The notes beneath the pieces are model-generated. The model searched no databases. It worked only from the letters and a program-made list of their open reading frames with translations, and was not told the DNA's origin. From Massilioclostridium coli (GTDB taxonomy: Bacteria; Bacillota; Clostridia; Oscillospirales; Ruminococcaceae), in contig NZ_FMIZ01000005.1 in the NCBI RefSeq assembly GCF_900095865.1, positions 1-64,000 on the forward strand: a stretch of 64,000 bases of DNA, given 5' to 3'. Positions within the stretch are counted from its first letter, which is position 1, and every line of letters starts with the position of its first letter. Below, piece after piece: positions 46,840-56,490 of the stretch. Position numbers and translations under genes: made by a program.

Positions 46840-47086
46840 ATTCGGCGTATTCCGCCGATACATATATTTTGTTAATTTTGTTAATTAAGTTCATAATTTA
46901 GAGTACAAAAAGTCAATAATCCCTTTTTATTTTTTTATCATTTATTCACCTTTGTAATTGTGAATATGTTATACTTATATTATAAATTCATAATTGTAGG
47001 CGTTTCATCTGCCATTCTCCTACAAAAACCCCAACAAATTTTCTTTTCCTGTGAGAAAATACAGGATAAAAAGGAGGACATTATAA

Positions 47087-47779
47087 ATGGCTGCGGAAAA
47101 AATATTAGTTGTAGATGATGATAAAAACATATGCGAGTTACTTCGCCTTTATTTAGAAAAAGAGGGTTACAGTGTTATTCTCTCCCATGATGGGGAAGAA
47201 GCACTGGTAAAATTTAATGCGTTAAAACCAGACTTTGTCCTGTTGGATATTATGCTCCCAGGTTTGGATGGCTGGCAGGTATGTCGGGAAATCCGTAAAA
47301 AATCCAATGTTCCAGTGATTATGTTAACAGCGAAAGGCGAAACTTTTGATAAAGTGTTGGGATTGGAACTGGGCGCAGATGACTATGTGGTAAAACCGTT
47401 TGACGCAAAAGAAATTATCGCCCGTATTAAGGCAATTCATCGTAGATTGGGACAAAACACTCAACAGGCAGAAGTAAAAGAAGTAGTATATGATAAACTG
47501 GTTGTCAACATGACCCGTTATGAGTTGAAGGTAGACGGCAAAGTGGTAGATACTCCTCCAAAAGAGTTGGAACTGTTGTTCCACCTTGCTTCCTCCCCAA
47601 ACCGTGTATTTACCCGTGACCAGTTGCTGGACGAAGTATGGGGATTTGAGTATTATGGCGATTCCAGAACAATCGATGTCCATGTAAAACGTTTGCGTGA
47701 AAAACTGGAAGGCGTATCTGATAAATGGGCGTTAAAAACTGTCTGGGGCGTTGGCTACAAGTTTGAAGTAAATGAATAA
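47087..47779 (+). CDS. OmpR/PhoB-type response regulator
   Basis: 230 aa. The receiver domain (residues 1-~120) has acidic residues DDD near residue 10, the phospho-acceptor aspartate in FVLLDIMLPG, and the conserved lysine in VVKPFD. The C-terminal winged-helix domain (RVFTRDQLLDEVWGFEYYG, then SRTIDVHVKRLREKL) binds DNA. AAGGAGG precedes the ATG. It pairs with the histidine kinase 146 bp downstream and, through it, with an HtrA protease, a layout seen in envelope-stress or WalRK-type systems. Confidence 0.94.
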   Translation: MAAEKILVVDDDKNICELLRLYLEKEGYSVILSHDGEEALVKFNALKPDFVLLDIMLPGLDGWQVCREIRKKSNVPVIMLTAKGETFDKVLGLELGADDYVVKPFDAKEIIARIKAIHRRLGQNTQQAEVKEVVYDKLVVNMTRYELKVDGKVVDTPPKELELLFHLASSPNRVFTRDQLLDEVWGFEYYGDSRTIDVHVKRLREKLEGVSDKWALKTVWGVGYKFEVNE

Positions 47780-47925
47780 GGAAAGCCATCTGATTGGATG
47801 ACTTTCCCATACCAATCAATCAGAACAGGATAGCTGCATAACTGGCGGAAGAAGAGTATTCCGGAGGATGGTTTACAGCGATCCTGTTTTTCCTGTTTTG
47901 TTTAAGGGGTTAAAGGAGGAATACA

Positions 47926-49413
47926 ATGAAAAAAAGCCTCTTTGCCAAATATTTTACGGTATGTATTTCGATTATTATTGTCAGCATTATCTTTTTAGGA
48001 GGGATGATGCTGATTTACGCCTCCCAGTACTTTCAGGAGGAGCAGTACAATACCTTAAAAGTAAACCTACAAAGAGCTACCATGGCAGTAGAACAAAATT
48101 ACATAAGCGCGGTGGAAGATGACAACGACCAAACCCACTACACGATTGATGTTGCTTCTTCTTTAAGCATTTACAACATGCTGGCAGGTATTATTGACGC
48201 TGACTTTTTTATGACGGATACTTCCGGTAAAACGATTATGTGTACCGAGGATACCCTCTGTCAGCATACTTCCCCTTATACAGTACCGTCCGAAATTCGG
48301 GGTATGATTGACCAAAAGGGGATTTATAAGGAAACAGGGACGTTTCAAGGACTGTATAGCAGTAATCACTATACAGTGGGGATTCCAGTACAAAATGATG
48401 ATGTTACCATTGGCTATTTGTTTGCGTCTTCTTCTTCCTCCAATTTGCAGGTTTTTTTGAAAGAAATCTTTAACATGTTTATCCTTTCTTCTGGCGTGGT
48501 TTTATTTTTGGCGTTTGTCATTATCTTTTTAGTTACTTCCCAACTGGTAAAACCATTAAAGGATATGTCCTATGCGGCCCAGCAATACGGAAAAGGAGAC
48601 TTTTCTCCAAGAATATCCATCGAACGGGATGATGAGATTGGCCAGTTGGCCCAAACCCTTAATACGATGGCATACGACCTCTCCTTGATTGAAAACTCCA
48701 GGAGAAGCTTTACCGCGAATGTTTCCCATGAGTTAAAGACTCCAATGACTTCGATTGGCGGCTTTATTGATGGAATTTTGGATGGGACAATCCCAGAAAG
48801 TCAGCATAAAAAATATTTGCGTATAGTTTCGGATGAGGTAGCGCGTTTATCCAGGCTGGTTCGTTCTATGTTGAACCTATCTAAAATTGAAGCAGGGGAA
48901 ATGAAGCTGGAGTGCAAACCGTTTAACGCATTAAATGTAATTGCACAAACGTTATTCAATTTCGAGAATGCTATTAACGAAAAGAATCTGGAAATTCGTG
49001 GACTAGATGTGGATGATATTTGGGTAGAAGCGGATGAGGATTTGATCCATCAGGTAATTTATAACTTGATGGATAATGCGATTAAGTTTGTCAACCAAAA
49101 TGGATATATTGAGTTTGGATTCCGCAATATTGCTTCCCGTACTGAAATTACCATCCGGAACAGTGGGGAAGGCTTAGCGCCAGATGAGATGAATAAGGTG
49201 TTTGACCGCTTTTATAAAACGGATAAATCCCGCGGTTTAGATAAAAATGGGGTAGGTCTTGGTCTCAACATTGTAAAGACCATTATCAACCTACATGATG
49301 GCGATATTGTGGTTCGTAGCAAAAAAGGGGAGTATACCGAGTTTAGTATTACATTAAAAACAGGGAAACCCCCGGTAAAGCCAAGAAGAAGCCCTGATAA
49401 GGAACAACAATAA
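47926..49413 (+). CDS. Membrane sensor histidine kinase
   Basis: 495 aa. TM1 (~residues 11-31) and TM2 (~180-205) frame an extracellular sensor domain. A HAMP domain follows (VKPLKDMSYAAQQYGKGDF), then HisKA with the phospho-histidine in NVSHELKTP, and HATPase_c with N, G1 and G2 boxes (NLMDNAIKF, GVGLGLNIVK). It would phosphorylate the preceding response regulator. The ATG is preceded by AAAGGAGG. The sensed signal is unknown. Confidence 0.94.
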   Translation: MKKSLFAKYFTVCISIIIVSIIFLGGMMLIYASQYFQEEQYNTLKVNLQRATMAVEQNYISAVEDDNDQTHYTIDVASSLSIYNMLAGIIDADFFMTDTSGKTIMCTEDTLCQHTSPYTVPSEIRGMIDQKGIYKETGTFQGLYSSNHYTVGIPVQNDDVTIGYLFASSSSSNLQVFLKEIFNMFILSSGVVLFLAFVIIFLVTSQLVKPLKDMSYAAQQYGKGDFSPRISIERDDEIGQLAQTLNTMAYDLSLIENSRRSFTANVSHELKTPMTSIGGFIDGILDGTIPESQHKKYLRIVSDEVARLSRLVRSMLNLSKIEAGEMKLECKPFNALNVIAQTLFNFENAINEKNLEIRGLDVDDIWVEADEDLIHQVIYNLMDNAIKFVNQNGYIEFGFRNIASRTEITIRNSGEGLAPDEMNKVFDRFYKTDKSRGLDKNGVGLGLNIVKTIINLHDGDIVVRSKKGEYTEFSITLKTGKPPVKPRRSPDKEQQ

Positions 49414-49583
49414 TTTTTGGATGAAAAAAATGGGGGCATCATAACAAGTAGGATGAATTTTAACACCCTGTTGATAATCATGATTTGTTTTTTTGATATA
49501 ATACTTATAATATACGTAGTGTAGCTTCTAATAGTATTTTGGTTTTCTAGTTAGATTGATAAATTTTATATTAAAATATACAA

Positions 49584-51032
49584 TTGGTAATAGGAGGTGG
49601 TAAGATGGAACGGCATAATCCAGAACAGCCAGAAAAAACAACAGAAGTTTTACAGGATGCTGTAGAAGATGGCATTGTAAACGAGCAGTTGACTTTAATT
49701 GACCAGATTGAATCGAACCAGGACGATGTTTACGAATGGAATTTTTCTGATTATGAAAAAATAGCGGCTGAAAGGGCTGTACCTACTAAAAAAAGTAGAG
49801 GTCTTGTGCTACTAGCTTTTATACTTGGTTTTGCTCTGGTTGCGGTTATCATGATGTTTACAATCTATGTTGTATATGAACAAAAACAACCTTCCTCCAT
49901 GGGTGTTACTCAATCAAAGCAGCAATTTCCCAGTTTGATTTTAAATGATTCTCCAGCGGAAACTTCAGATACGGGGGATGATGGACAGACGACAGCGGAA
50001 ATTGCAACAAAGGTTACTCCTTCTGTGGTAGGGATTGTTACCTATAATAAGGATTTAAGCTATGAAGCTGCTGGCGAAGGGTCAGGAGTGATTATGAGTT
50101 CAGATGGCTATATTGTCACTAATGCCCATGTATTGTTGGATAGTGAAGGATATCTTACACCTACTATTAAAGTGGTATTGAACAACAGCAGCGAATATGA
50201 AGCTGAAGTAATTGGCAGTGATATTAAGACGGATTTAGCGGTGATTAAAATTGACGCGGAAAATTTGACCTATGCAGAATTTGGAAATTCTGATCAGGTA
50301 CAAGTGGGGGACCGTGTCATTGCGATTGGCAATCCAGGCGGGGTTACCTTTATGGGCTCTGTTACACAGGGAATTGTCAGCGGGTTAAATCGCACAGTAA
50401 AAACCAGTAATGGCACAGATATGACATTGATTCAAACGGATGCTGCCATCAATCCAGGGAATTCTGGAGGGGCTTTGGTGAACCGTTATGGTCAAGTTGT
50501 TGGAATTAACTCCGCTAAAATCAAAAAATCCAATTATGAAGGGATTGGTTTTTCCCTGCCGACAAATAGTGTAAAACCGATTGTAGATGAATTGATTAAA
50601 TATGGTTATGTAAAAGACAGGGTAAAAATTGGATTTACTTACCGTGAAATAGATTCTGTTTTATCCAATGCCAATGGAATACCAGAGGGCTTGTATGTCG
50701 TTTCGGTTGATGACACCTTGGATGCTGCAACACAAGGACTAAGCGCGGGTGATATTGTCACCAAAATCAATGGGAAATCCATTGGCGATACCAGTGATTT
50801 GGCAGATGCCTTGGATGGAAAAAAACCAAATGATAGTATAAAATTAACAGTTTATCGGGAGTCTGGAAATTCCAAAGGGACTACTTTTGAGATTAAAGTA
50901 AAATTATATGAGGATCAAAGTACGATCCAAACTGCTCCTTCCGGTTCAGATTATTCCGATGATCGTTATTATAACGCAGATGTCGATGACGACGAGGGTG
51001 TTTTTTCGATAAAAAATACCCTTTCCGCTTAA
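49584..51032 (+). CDS. HtrA/DegP-like membrane-anchored serine protease with PDZ domain
   Basis: 482 aa. A cytoplasmic N-terminus of ~70 residues leads to one membrane span (VLLAFILGFALVAVIMMFTI). An S1C trypsin-like domain follows with His in VTNAHVL, Asp in KTDLAVIKI and Ser in NPGNSGGALVN, then a PDZ domain (about residues 350-445). It degrades or refolds misfolded exported proteins. AGGAGG precedes ATG 49584. Following the two-component pair, it is a plausible target or partner of that system. Confidence 0.93.
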   Translation: MVIGGGKMERHNPEQPEKTTEVLQDAVEDGIVNEQLTLIDQIESNQDDVYEWNFSDYEKIAAERAVPTKKSRGLVLLAFILGFALVAVIMMFTIYVVYEQKQPSSMGVTQSKQQFPSLILNDSPAETSDTGDDGQTTAEIATKVTPSVVGIVTYNKDLSYEAAGEGSGVIMSSDGYIVTNAHVLLDSEGYLTPTIKVVLNNSSEYEAEVIGSDIKTDLAVIKIDAENLTYAEFGNSDQVQVGDRVIAIGNPGGVTFMGSVTQGIVSGLNRTVKTSNGTDMTLIQTDAAINPGNSGGALVNRYGQVVGINSAKIKKSNYEGIGFSLPTNSVKPIVDELIKYGYVKDRVKIGFTYREIDSVLSNANGIPEGLYVVSVDDTLDAATQGLSAGDIVTKINGKSIGDTSDLADALDGKKPNDSIKLTVYRESGNSKGTTFEIKVKLYEDQSTIQTAPSGSDYSDDRYYNADVDDDEGVFSIKNTLSA

Positions 51033-51050
51033 ATTTTACCATAGGAGTGG

Positions 51051-51899
51051 TTGGTAATCGCAAAAACAATTATGATACAGGGAACGGCTTCCGGTGTAGG
51101 GAAGTCTACGATTGTAGCTGGCTTATGCCGGCTGTTGGTACAAAAGGGATGTCGAGTCGCTCCATTTAAAGCGCTTAATACTTCGGATAATTCCTATGTG
51201 TTTCCCAACGGTCAGCAAATCGCCTGTTCTCAGGCGATCCAGGCACAGGCGTGTAAAATACAACCGTCTACAGACATGAATCCCATCATGATAAAACCTG
51301 TCCTAAATAAATATCCTGTGTTAATTGTGAATGGGGAACCGGCAGCATTTCAGGTGGATGTGAAAAAACAGAACCAAATGTTAAAACAAGTGGTATTGCA
51401 AGCGTTTCAACGATTGGAAAAGCAGTATGATTATATTTTGGTGGAAGGTGCTGGAAGCCCAGTTGAACTAAACCTGAAACAGAATGAATTTGTCAATATG
51501 GGTCTGGCAACCCAACTTCAAGCTCCAGTACTTTTGGTTTCCGATATTGACAGAGGTGGGGTTTTTGCCTCTTTATATGGTACAGTTGCTTTGTTAAATT
51601 CAGAGGAACGTAACCTGATAAAAGGGATTATTATCAATAAATTTCATGGGGATCCACAGTCTTTTTTCGATGGCACTCAAATCCTACAGAACCTTACCAA
51701 AATACCTGTTTTAGGGATTCTTCCTTCATTCGATCTCAAAATCGAGGATGAGGATATTGTGTTTGGCAACGAAGATATCAAAACAAAAGAGAGTTTCGCC
51801 TGTTATGGTGCCTCATATGTTTCGTTACTCGACCAGGAACTAGATCGTTTAGCGCAATTATTTGAAAAGCATTTGCAGATTAGCCAGTTTTTATTTTAA
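51051..51899 (+). CDS. Shortened cobyric acid synthase (CobQ) lacking its amidotransferase domain
   Basis: 282 aa against ~500 for CobQ. The N-terminal dethiobiotin-synthetase-like domain is well preserved: P-loop GTASGVGKST, CRVAPFKALN, MNPIMIKPV, LVEGAGSPVE and DIDRGGVFASLYGT. It then runs to EDEDIVF, where the linker and glutamine amidotransferase domain should follow. Instead it ends with a segment (LDQELDRLAQLFEKHLQISQ) resembling the extreme C-terminal tail of CobQ, suggesting an internal in-frame deletion. TTG 51051 start with AGGAG. No other cobalamin gene is in the window, so activity is doubtful. Confidence 0.8.
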   Translation: MVIAKTIMIQGTASGVGKSTIVAGLCRLLVQKGCRVAPFKALNTSDNSYVFPNGQQIACSQAIQAQACKIQPSTDMNPIMIKPVLNKYPVLIVNGEPAAFQVDVKKQNQMLKQVVLQAFQRLEKQYDYILVEGAGSPVELNLKQNEFVNMGLATQLQAPVLLVSDIDRGGVFASLYGTVALLNSEERNLIKGIIINKFHGDPQSFFDGTQILQNLTKIPVLGILPSFDLKIEDEDIVFGNEDIKTKESFACYGASYVSLLDQELDRLAQLFEKHLQISQFLF

Positions 51900-51902
51900 A
51901 AG

Positions 51903-51935
51903 AAAAGGTTGGAACAATTTGTTCCAACCTTTTTG
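51903..51935. terminator. Bidirectional terminator after cobQ-like gene and ABC operon
   Basis: AAAAGGTTGGAACAA pairs with TTGTTCCAACCTTTT around a minimal loop. It lies between the plus-strand CobQ stop and the minus-strand permease stop. Confidence 0.85.
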
Positions 51936-51943
51936 TGCTATAT

Positions 51944-52552
51944 TTATAGTTCTTTTTTGCGATAGATTGTAATAGAAACAAAGAGAGAAACTACATAAAT
52001 AAAAATTGCGATGATAGGTGCAACCTTTAACAGAAGGGAAATCAAATGAAAATCAATTTGGAAACCAGGCTGTATTAGTAATGCGACAATAATAACGGGG
52101 ATACCAATGACACCAATTAAAATAAATCTACCCTTTTCGGTGCCAAACTGAAACATCAATGGCAGTAAAATTGCCTGTATTATCGTTCCAATGCTAAAGA
52201 AGATGCAAAAGAACTGGAAGGTATCCGAAAAAGAGAATTTTTCTATAATATATGCAATTATAGTGGATAGGATGCAGGAACCTGCCATAAACAGAATCCC
52301 CAATAAATATTTACTGCCAACAATCTGCGTCCGTGTAACTGGCATGGTAACCGCAAATTGGTCCCATTTTGCCCGTTCATCATAGGCCAAAGCGGTTACC
52401 GGCATCATAACAGCCAACATCATTGCAATTCCAGCAAAAAACCCACTGTTTTTCATGGAAATTGCCAAAACTAAAAATAAAATTAAAAATAAGCCCAACA
52501 TTTTTAACTGGGATTTTAAATTGTAGTAATCCTTTAACAATAAACCAGCCAT
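51944..52552 (-). CDS. ABC-2 type transporter permease
   Basis: 202 aa with about six hydrophobic segments and a YDERAKWDQFAVTMPVTRTQ loop typical of small ABC-2 permeases of the YtrC/ABC2_membrane_2 type. It is the last gene of a three-gene operon (GntR, ATPase, permease) and overlaps the ATPase gene by one base. The exported substrate is unknown; related operons respond to cell-wall antibiotics. Confidence 0.88.
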   Translation of the reverse strand: MAGLLLKDYYNLKSQLKMLGLFLILFLVLAISMKNSGFFAGIAMMLAVMMPVTALAYDERAKWDQFAVTMPVTRTQIVGSKYLLGILFMAGSCILSTIIAYIIEKFSFSDTFQFFCIFFSIGTIIQAILLPLMFQFGTEKGRFILIGVIGIPVIIVALLIQPGFQIDFHLISLLLKVAPIIAIFIYVVSLFVSITIYRKKEL

Positions 52553-53397
52553 TATTGTTCCCCCCTTATGGTAAATAGCATAATATCTTCAATGTTTGCA
52601 GGATCAGCCAAAAATCCACGTGGTATTTTGTTTGCCTTTACCAAGGCTTCTACCCCAAATTGGTTTTCTCTTTTTCCGCAAATGGCATTGGCATCAATCT
52701 GTTTTAATTCAGCTACCGAACATTTTACAATTCGGTATTGTTCTAATAAATCATCCTTTGATTCGCTGAATATCATCTTTCCATGATGGATAAAAGTGAT
52801 ATAATCGCATACTTTTTCCAAGTCCCCAATGATGTGGGAAGACATTAAAATGGAGTGGCTGTCATCCTGGATAAATTCCAGGAAAAGGTCAAGTAGTTCA
52901 TCCCGAACCACAGGGTCAATCCCACTGGTAGCTTCATCCAAAATAAGGAGTTTGGTGTTGTGGGATAACGCCACGGCAATGGAAAGTTTCATCTTCATCC
53001 CTTTGGAATAGTCTTTTACTTGTTTTTTGAATGGAATCTGAAATTTTTGAACCATAGTAAGGAACTTTTTTTCTTCCCAGGTATGGTATACTTTTTTTAA
53101 CACTTTGTTGATTTGGTTTGCGGAAAGTGTTTCAGGAAAAGAACTTTGATCCAACACAACGCCAATTTGTTCCTTTAAATGAGGGGGCACATTGGTAGAA
53201 TCTTGCCCAAACAAACGGATTTTTCCGCTATCCTTTTTAATCAAATCCAAGATAAGCTTAATTGTAGTGCTTTTTCCAGCACCGTTTTCACCAATCAACC
53301 CCATAATACAACCAGTGGGAAGGGAAAAATCAATGTGGTTTAAGGAAAAATCTCCATAATGTTTACAAAGGCCCTTTAGTTCTAATGCGTATCCCAT
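52552..53397 (-). CDS. ABC transporter ATP-binding protein
   Basis: 281 aa. Walker A is GENGAGKST (residues ~37-45), the signature is YSKGMKMKLSIAVALS (a degenerate LSGGQ), Walker B is LLILDEATSGIDP, and the switch histidine is in ILMSSHIIGDL. The C-terminal ~70 residues are a small extension typical of ABC-2 partner ATPases. It overlaps the permease by one base and lies 2 bp after the GntR gene. Confidence 0.93.
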   Translation of the reverse strand: MGYALELKGLCKHYGDFSLNHIDFSLPTGCIMGLIGENGAGKSTTIKLILDLIKKDSGKIRLFGQDSTNVPPHLKEQIGVVLDQSSFPETLSANQINKVLKKVYHTWEEKKFLTMVQKFQIPFKKQVKDYSKGMKMKLSIAVALSHNTKLLILDEATSGIDPVVRDELLDLFLEFIQDDSHSILMSSHIIGDLEKVCDYITFIHHGKMIFSESKDDLLEQYRIVKCSVAELKQIDANAICGKRENQFGVEALVKANKIPRGFLADPANIEDIMLFTIRGEQ

Positions 53398-53399
53398 GT

Positions 53400-53774
53400 T
53401 TATTCTCCTTTATAAATCAGCGATAACATCTCCACAAGCTCGGATAAACTGATGTTACAACTTGCTGCAGCAGAAACAATTGCCTGCATGTGCTCTTCAA
53501 TAGAACGAAGCTGCTGTTCCCGTAAAAATTCTTGGTTGATACCAGCAACAAAGCTTCCTTTTCCTGTCATAGAAACCAGAAAGCCTTCCCGTTCCAGCTC
53601 TTCGTAAGCCCGTTTTGTTGTTATTACGCTGATGCGTAATTCTTTTGCCAACAGCCGCATAGAAGGAAGGGCGTCCCCTTCTTTCAATTCCCCGGCAATA
53701 ATCAAAGCCTTTATTTGGGAAACAATCTGTTCATAGATCGGCTGGCCGCTGGAGTTACTAATGATTAGTTTCAT
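53400..53774 (-). CDS. GntR-family regulator, YtrA-type
   Basis: 124 aa. The winged HTH at the N-terminus (QPIYEQIVSQIKALIIAGEL, then LRISVITTKRAYEELEREGF) is followed by only a short C-terminal helix pair, the YtrA subfamily layout that usually represses an adjacent ABC transporter. It is the first gene of the operon with the ATPase and permease. Upstream the sequence is AT-rich with TATATTG-rich symmetry (53790-53820) that may hold promoter and operator. Confidence 0.9.
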   Translation of the reverse strand: MKLIISNSSGQPIYEQIVSQIKALIIAGELKEGDALPSMRLLAKELRISVITTKRAYEELEREGFLVSMTGKGSFVAGINQEFLREQQLRSIEEHMQAIVSAAASCNISLSELVEMLSLIYKGE

Positions 53775-53994
53775 AGTTCACCATCCAATATATTGTATAT
53801 ATTTATTATATACAATATACCTGATATGTCAAGAAAAAAATAAATTTTTTATTCTATTATTTTTTGTATATAAGAAAAAATAGAATAACCCTCATTTTAT
53901 ATTATAAATGAAATATTGTTGATCTGTTTTATGACCACTATCTAGATAAAAAATAATCCCAAATAAAAAGGAATATAAATAATAATCCAATGTA

Positions 53995-54027
53995 AAAAGC
54001 CACAATCTTAACTGAGATTGTGGCTTT
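53995..54027 (-). terminator. Terminator of the epimerase gene
   Basis: AAAGCCACAATCTTA pairs with GAGATTGTGGCTTT; on the minus strand it ends in CTTTTTAC just after the epimerase stop. Confidence 0.78.
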
Positions 54028-54031
54028 CAAA

Positions 54032-55054
54032 TTAAGCGGTTACATGTTTTTTCTTTTTTAATTGGCCGTTTTGTTTCATCCAGGAAATTGTATCTGAGAT
54101 TGTTTGAAATAAATCTCGAGGGCGATATCCCAGTTCACTAGTGGCTTTGTCATGGGAAAATTTATCGTTGCTTTTTAAAGTATACAAAGAATATTTTGTA
54201 TAAAGCGGACGGCGTTTTTTCTGTTTTGCAAGCCACTCTATCAAAGGAACGAATAGCTTTGCCATCCATACTGGTAGAATAGGAAGATGTTTACCGCCAT
54301 ATATTTTCTGCACTATCTTGAGTACATCTTTAATTTCGTAGTGACGATTGGAAAGGATATAGCATTCACCAATTGTACCTTTTTGTTCTGCTAGGAGGCA
54401 ACCTTGTGCAACATCCCTTACATCTACAAAATCGTATCCTCCATTTACACAGGCTGGTAGTTTTCCAAGAATATAGTCGTGTACTAACTGGACTAAATGG
54501 TTCCCAGAACTATCATAAGGTCCTAGGATGCCAGAAGGATGTACAATGACAGCAGGGAGACCTTCGGAAACAAAATCTAGAACAGCTTGGGTAGCCTCCG
54601 CTTTTGTTTTTGCATACCCACCAATCACATTATCCTTAGAGAAATGGGAAATTTCTTTTAATACTTGTAAGGTGCTATTTTCTGGGATTGCATGGACGGA
54701 GCTGACATAAACCATCTTTTTTAATTTGTATTGCAATGCCAATTCAGCAATATTTTTTGTTCCGTTTACATTCACATTATATAAAGTGGAGGAAACTTTT
54801 TCTGAAATATCAATGATACCTGCTGTATGAATCAGGATGGTTTGCTCTGGATTGATATCTTGAAATAGAGGAAGTAACGTTTCTTTTTTACAAACATCCC
54901 CATAAAAATAAGTGGTGTTGTGAAATTGGCTGGCTGGTGTCTCATTGGGCAAAATAAGTCCTCGGATCTGGCAGTTTTCCTTTTGTAATAAGCGGATAAT
55001 GGTATTTCCTAAATGGCCATTCGCTCCTGTAATTAAATATAATTTTTGACCCAT
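54032..55054 (-). CDS. NAD(P)-dependent epimerase/dihydroflavonol-reductase-like SDR
   Basis: 340 aa from ATG 55054, chosen because AAGGTG lies 9 nt upstream; an ATG six codons earlier overlaps that site. The N-terminal nucleotide loop is GANGHLGNTI (about residues 9-18), with VYVSSVHAIP and the Tyr-Lys pair in GGYAKTKAEA (extended SDR catalytic Y-x-x-x-K). The C-terminus is basic. Substrate unknown. It is divergent from a TetR regulator, which probably controls it. Confidence 0.9.
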   Translation of the reverse strand: MGQKLYLITGANGHLGNTIIRLLQKENCQIRGLILPNETPASQFHNTTYFYGDVCKKETLLPLFQDINPEQTILIHTAGIIDISEKVSSTLYNVNVNGTKNIAELALQYKLKKMVYVSSVHAIPENSTLQVLKEISHFSKDNVIGGYAKTKAEATQAVLDFVSEGLPAVIVHPSGILGPYDSSGNHLVQLVHDYILGKLPACVNGGYDFVDVRDVAQGCLLAEQKGTIGECYILSNRHYEIKDVLKIVQKIYGGKHLPILPVWMAKLFVPLIEWLAKQKKRRPLYTKYSLYTLKSNDKFSHDKATSELGYRPRDLFQTISDTISWMKQNGQLKKKKHVTA

Positions 55055-55208
55055 AATAATACACCTTTTCATTTAATTAACATGTGTTGATTTTCTTTCC
55101 TAATTGTATTATAATTTAAGTTAAGATGGAATTCAATCATCAGTTTTCCCAGATTTTGAAATAAAATTCAACATATTAACCATGGATTGTTGAGAGGTGA
55201 GGGTTGTT

Positions 55209-55796
55209 TTGAAAAAAGTAACAAATGATCACCGGATTAGGGTGACAAAATTATTAATAAGAAAAGCGTTTACTAATTTATTGAACCAAAAACCGATCCA
55301 AAGTATCTCTGTAAAAGAACTTTGTGAACTGGCAGGAATCAATCGTGGAACATTTTATAGCCATTATACCGATATTTATGATTTATGTGATCAGATTGAA
55401 GCGGATATGCTGCAAGATTTAAAAAATTCGATGGAACCAATGCTCCATAAAGATGCCATGGTAACTCCTGTACAGATTACTACCGAAATTTTCCGCTGTT
55501 TAAAGGAAAATTCAGATCTTTGTACGGTTACATTAGGGAAATACGGTGATAAAGAATTTATGATGAAATTGATGAATTTGGGCAGGGAACAGTGTTTGGA
55601 ATCTTACTCCCACTATTTTAAAAATACATCCCCTAGAAAAATGGAATACTTTTATGCATTTGTTAGTTCCGGCTGTATTGGACTATTGCGGAAATGGCTG
55701 GCGGATGGGATGGTAAGCCCAATAGAAGAGATTGCAAAAATAGCAGAAAAGATTATGTTATCGGGAATTGGATTTTTACAGGAAACAGAAGATTGA
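55209..55796 (+). CDS. TetR-family transcriptional regulator
   Basis: 195 aa from TTG 55209, which has GAGGTGAGG 6 nt upstream; GTG 55197 in the same frame is possible but lies inside the ribosome site. The N-terminal HTH (SISVKELCELAGINRGTFYS, HYTDIYDLCDQIE) is typical TetR. The C-terminal part resembles the DhaS-type TetR_C_8 domain. Divergent from the SDR gene at 54032, a likely target. Confidence 0.88.
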   Translation: MKKVTNDHRIRVTKLLIRKAFTNLLNQKPIQSISVKELCELAGINRGTFYSHYTDIYDLCDQIEADMLQDLKNSMEPMLHKDAMVTPVQITTEIFRCLKENSDLCTVTLGKYGDKEFMMKLMNLGREQCLESYSHYFKNTSPRKMEYFYAFVSSGCIGLLRKWLADGMVSPIEEIAKIAEKIMLSGIGFLQETED

Positions 55797-55819
55797 TAAT
55801 ATCAATAGAATAAAAATGA

Positions 55820-55852
55820 GAAAATGGCAGTATTCTGAATACTGCCATTTTC
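55820..55852 (+). terminator. Terminator after the TetR gene
   Basis: AAAATGGCAGTATTC pairs with GAATACTGCCATTTT around a very small loop. Confidence 0.82.
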
Positions 55853-56301
55853 CTAAAAGGTAGATCAAATATAACAAAGATTCGAATTTATCAAAAATAG
55901 TTAATTAGGTTAACGCATAGGTATATATCGCCTTTGAAAAGTATCCTATCGTCCAATTATGAGAATTTTATTGGAAAAGTTTCCTGATACATCACATGGA
56001 TTGCCACAGTTTCCTTCATTTTGTCTATTTTGATCTAATTTTTCAACTGCTATTTTGTTTTTGTTTATGCTAACGAGGAAAGCCTTTATCGAATGAACAA
56101 ATGGGTTTGTGTCTAATACATCTGCATTAAAATAGGGCTAGCGATAATTCTTTTATCACTAACCCTATTATTCATTTCATTAGCTTTAAACTTCAGCATA
56201 TTGTCACCATAACACTTGGATGGACAACTGTCAATCTGTTTTCATAAATTTATGCCTTTGTTCAATCAATATTGTAAACAACAATATATCCATATTCATA
56301 A
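55853..56301. other. Intergenic region; one hairpin, no gene seen
   Basis: About 450 bp with no convincing ORF. An imperfect hairpin lies at about 56131-56169 (AATAGGGCTAGCGATA with TATCACTAACCCTATT, mismatched in the centre). Its function is unclear. Confidence 0.45.
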
Positions 56302-56334
56302 GAAAAAAAGCTTGTTCCTATGAACAAGCTTTTT
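56302..56334 (-). terminator. Terminator of the minus-strand tRNA pair
   Basis: AAAAAAGCTTGTTC pairs with GAACAAGCTTTTTT; read on the minus strand it follows tRNA-Glu directly and ends in a T run. Confidence 0.85.
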
Positions 56335-56409
56335 TGGTGACCCGTGCGAGAATCGAACTCGCGATACCGCCGTGAAAGGGCGGTGTCTTAACCTCTTGAC
56401 CAACGGGCC
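56335..56409 (-). tRNA. tRNA-Glu(TTC)
   Basis: 75 nt on the minus strand with CCA. Acceptor GGCCCGT pairs with ACGGGTC, and the anticodon loop CTTTCAC gives TTC. Confidence 0.95.
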
Positions 56410-56413
56410 ATAA

Positions 56414-56490
56414 TGGTAGCGATAAGTGGATTCGAACCACTGACACTGCGGGTATGAACCGCATGCTCTAGCCAACTGAGCTATATCGCC
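56414..56490 (-). tRNA. tRNA-Met(CAT), elongator type
   Basis: 77 nt on the minus strand with CCA. Acceptor GGCGATA pairs with TATCGCT, and the anticodon loop TTCATAC gives CAT. The loop matches Firmicute elongator tRNA-Met, and it lacks the three G-C pairs of initiator tRNA. It is cotranscribed with tRNA-Glu. Confidence 0.92.
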
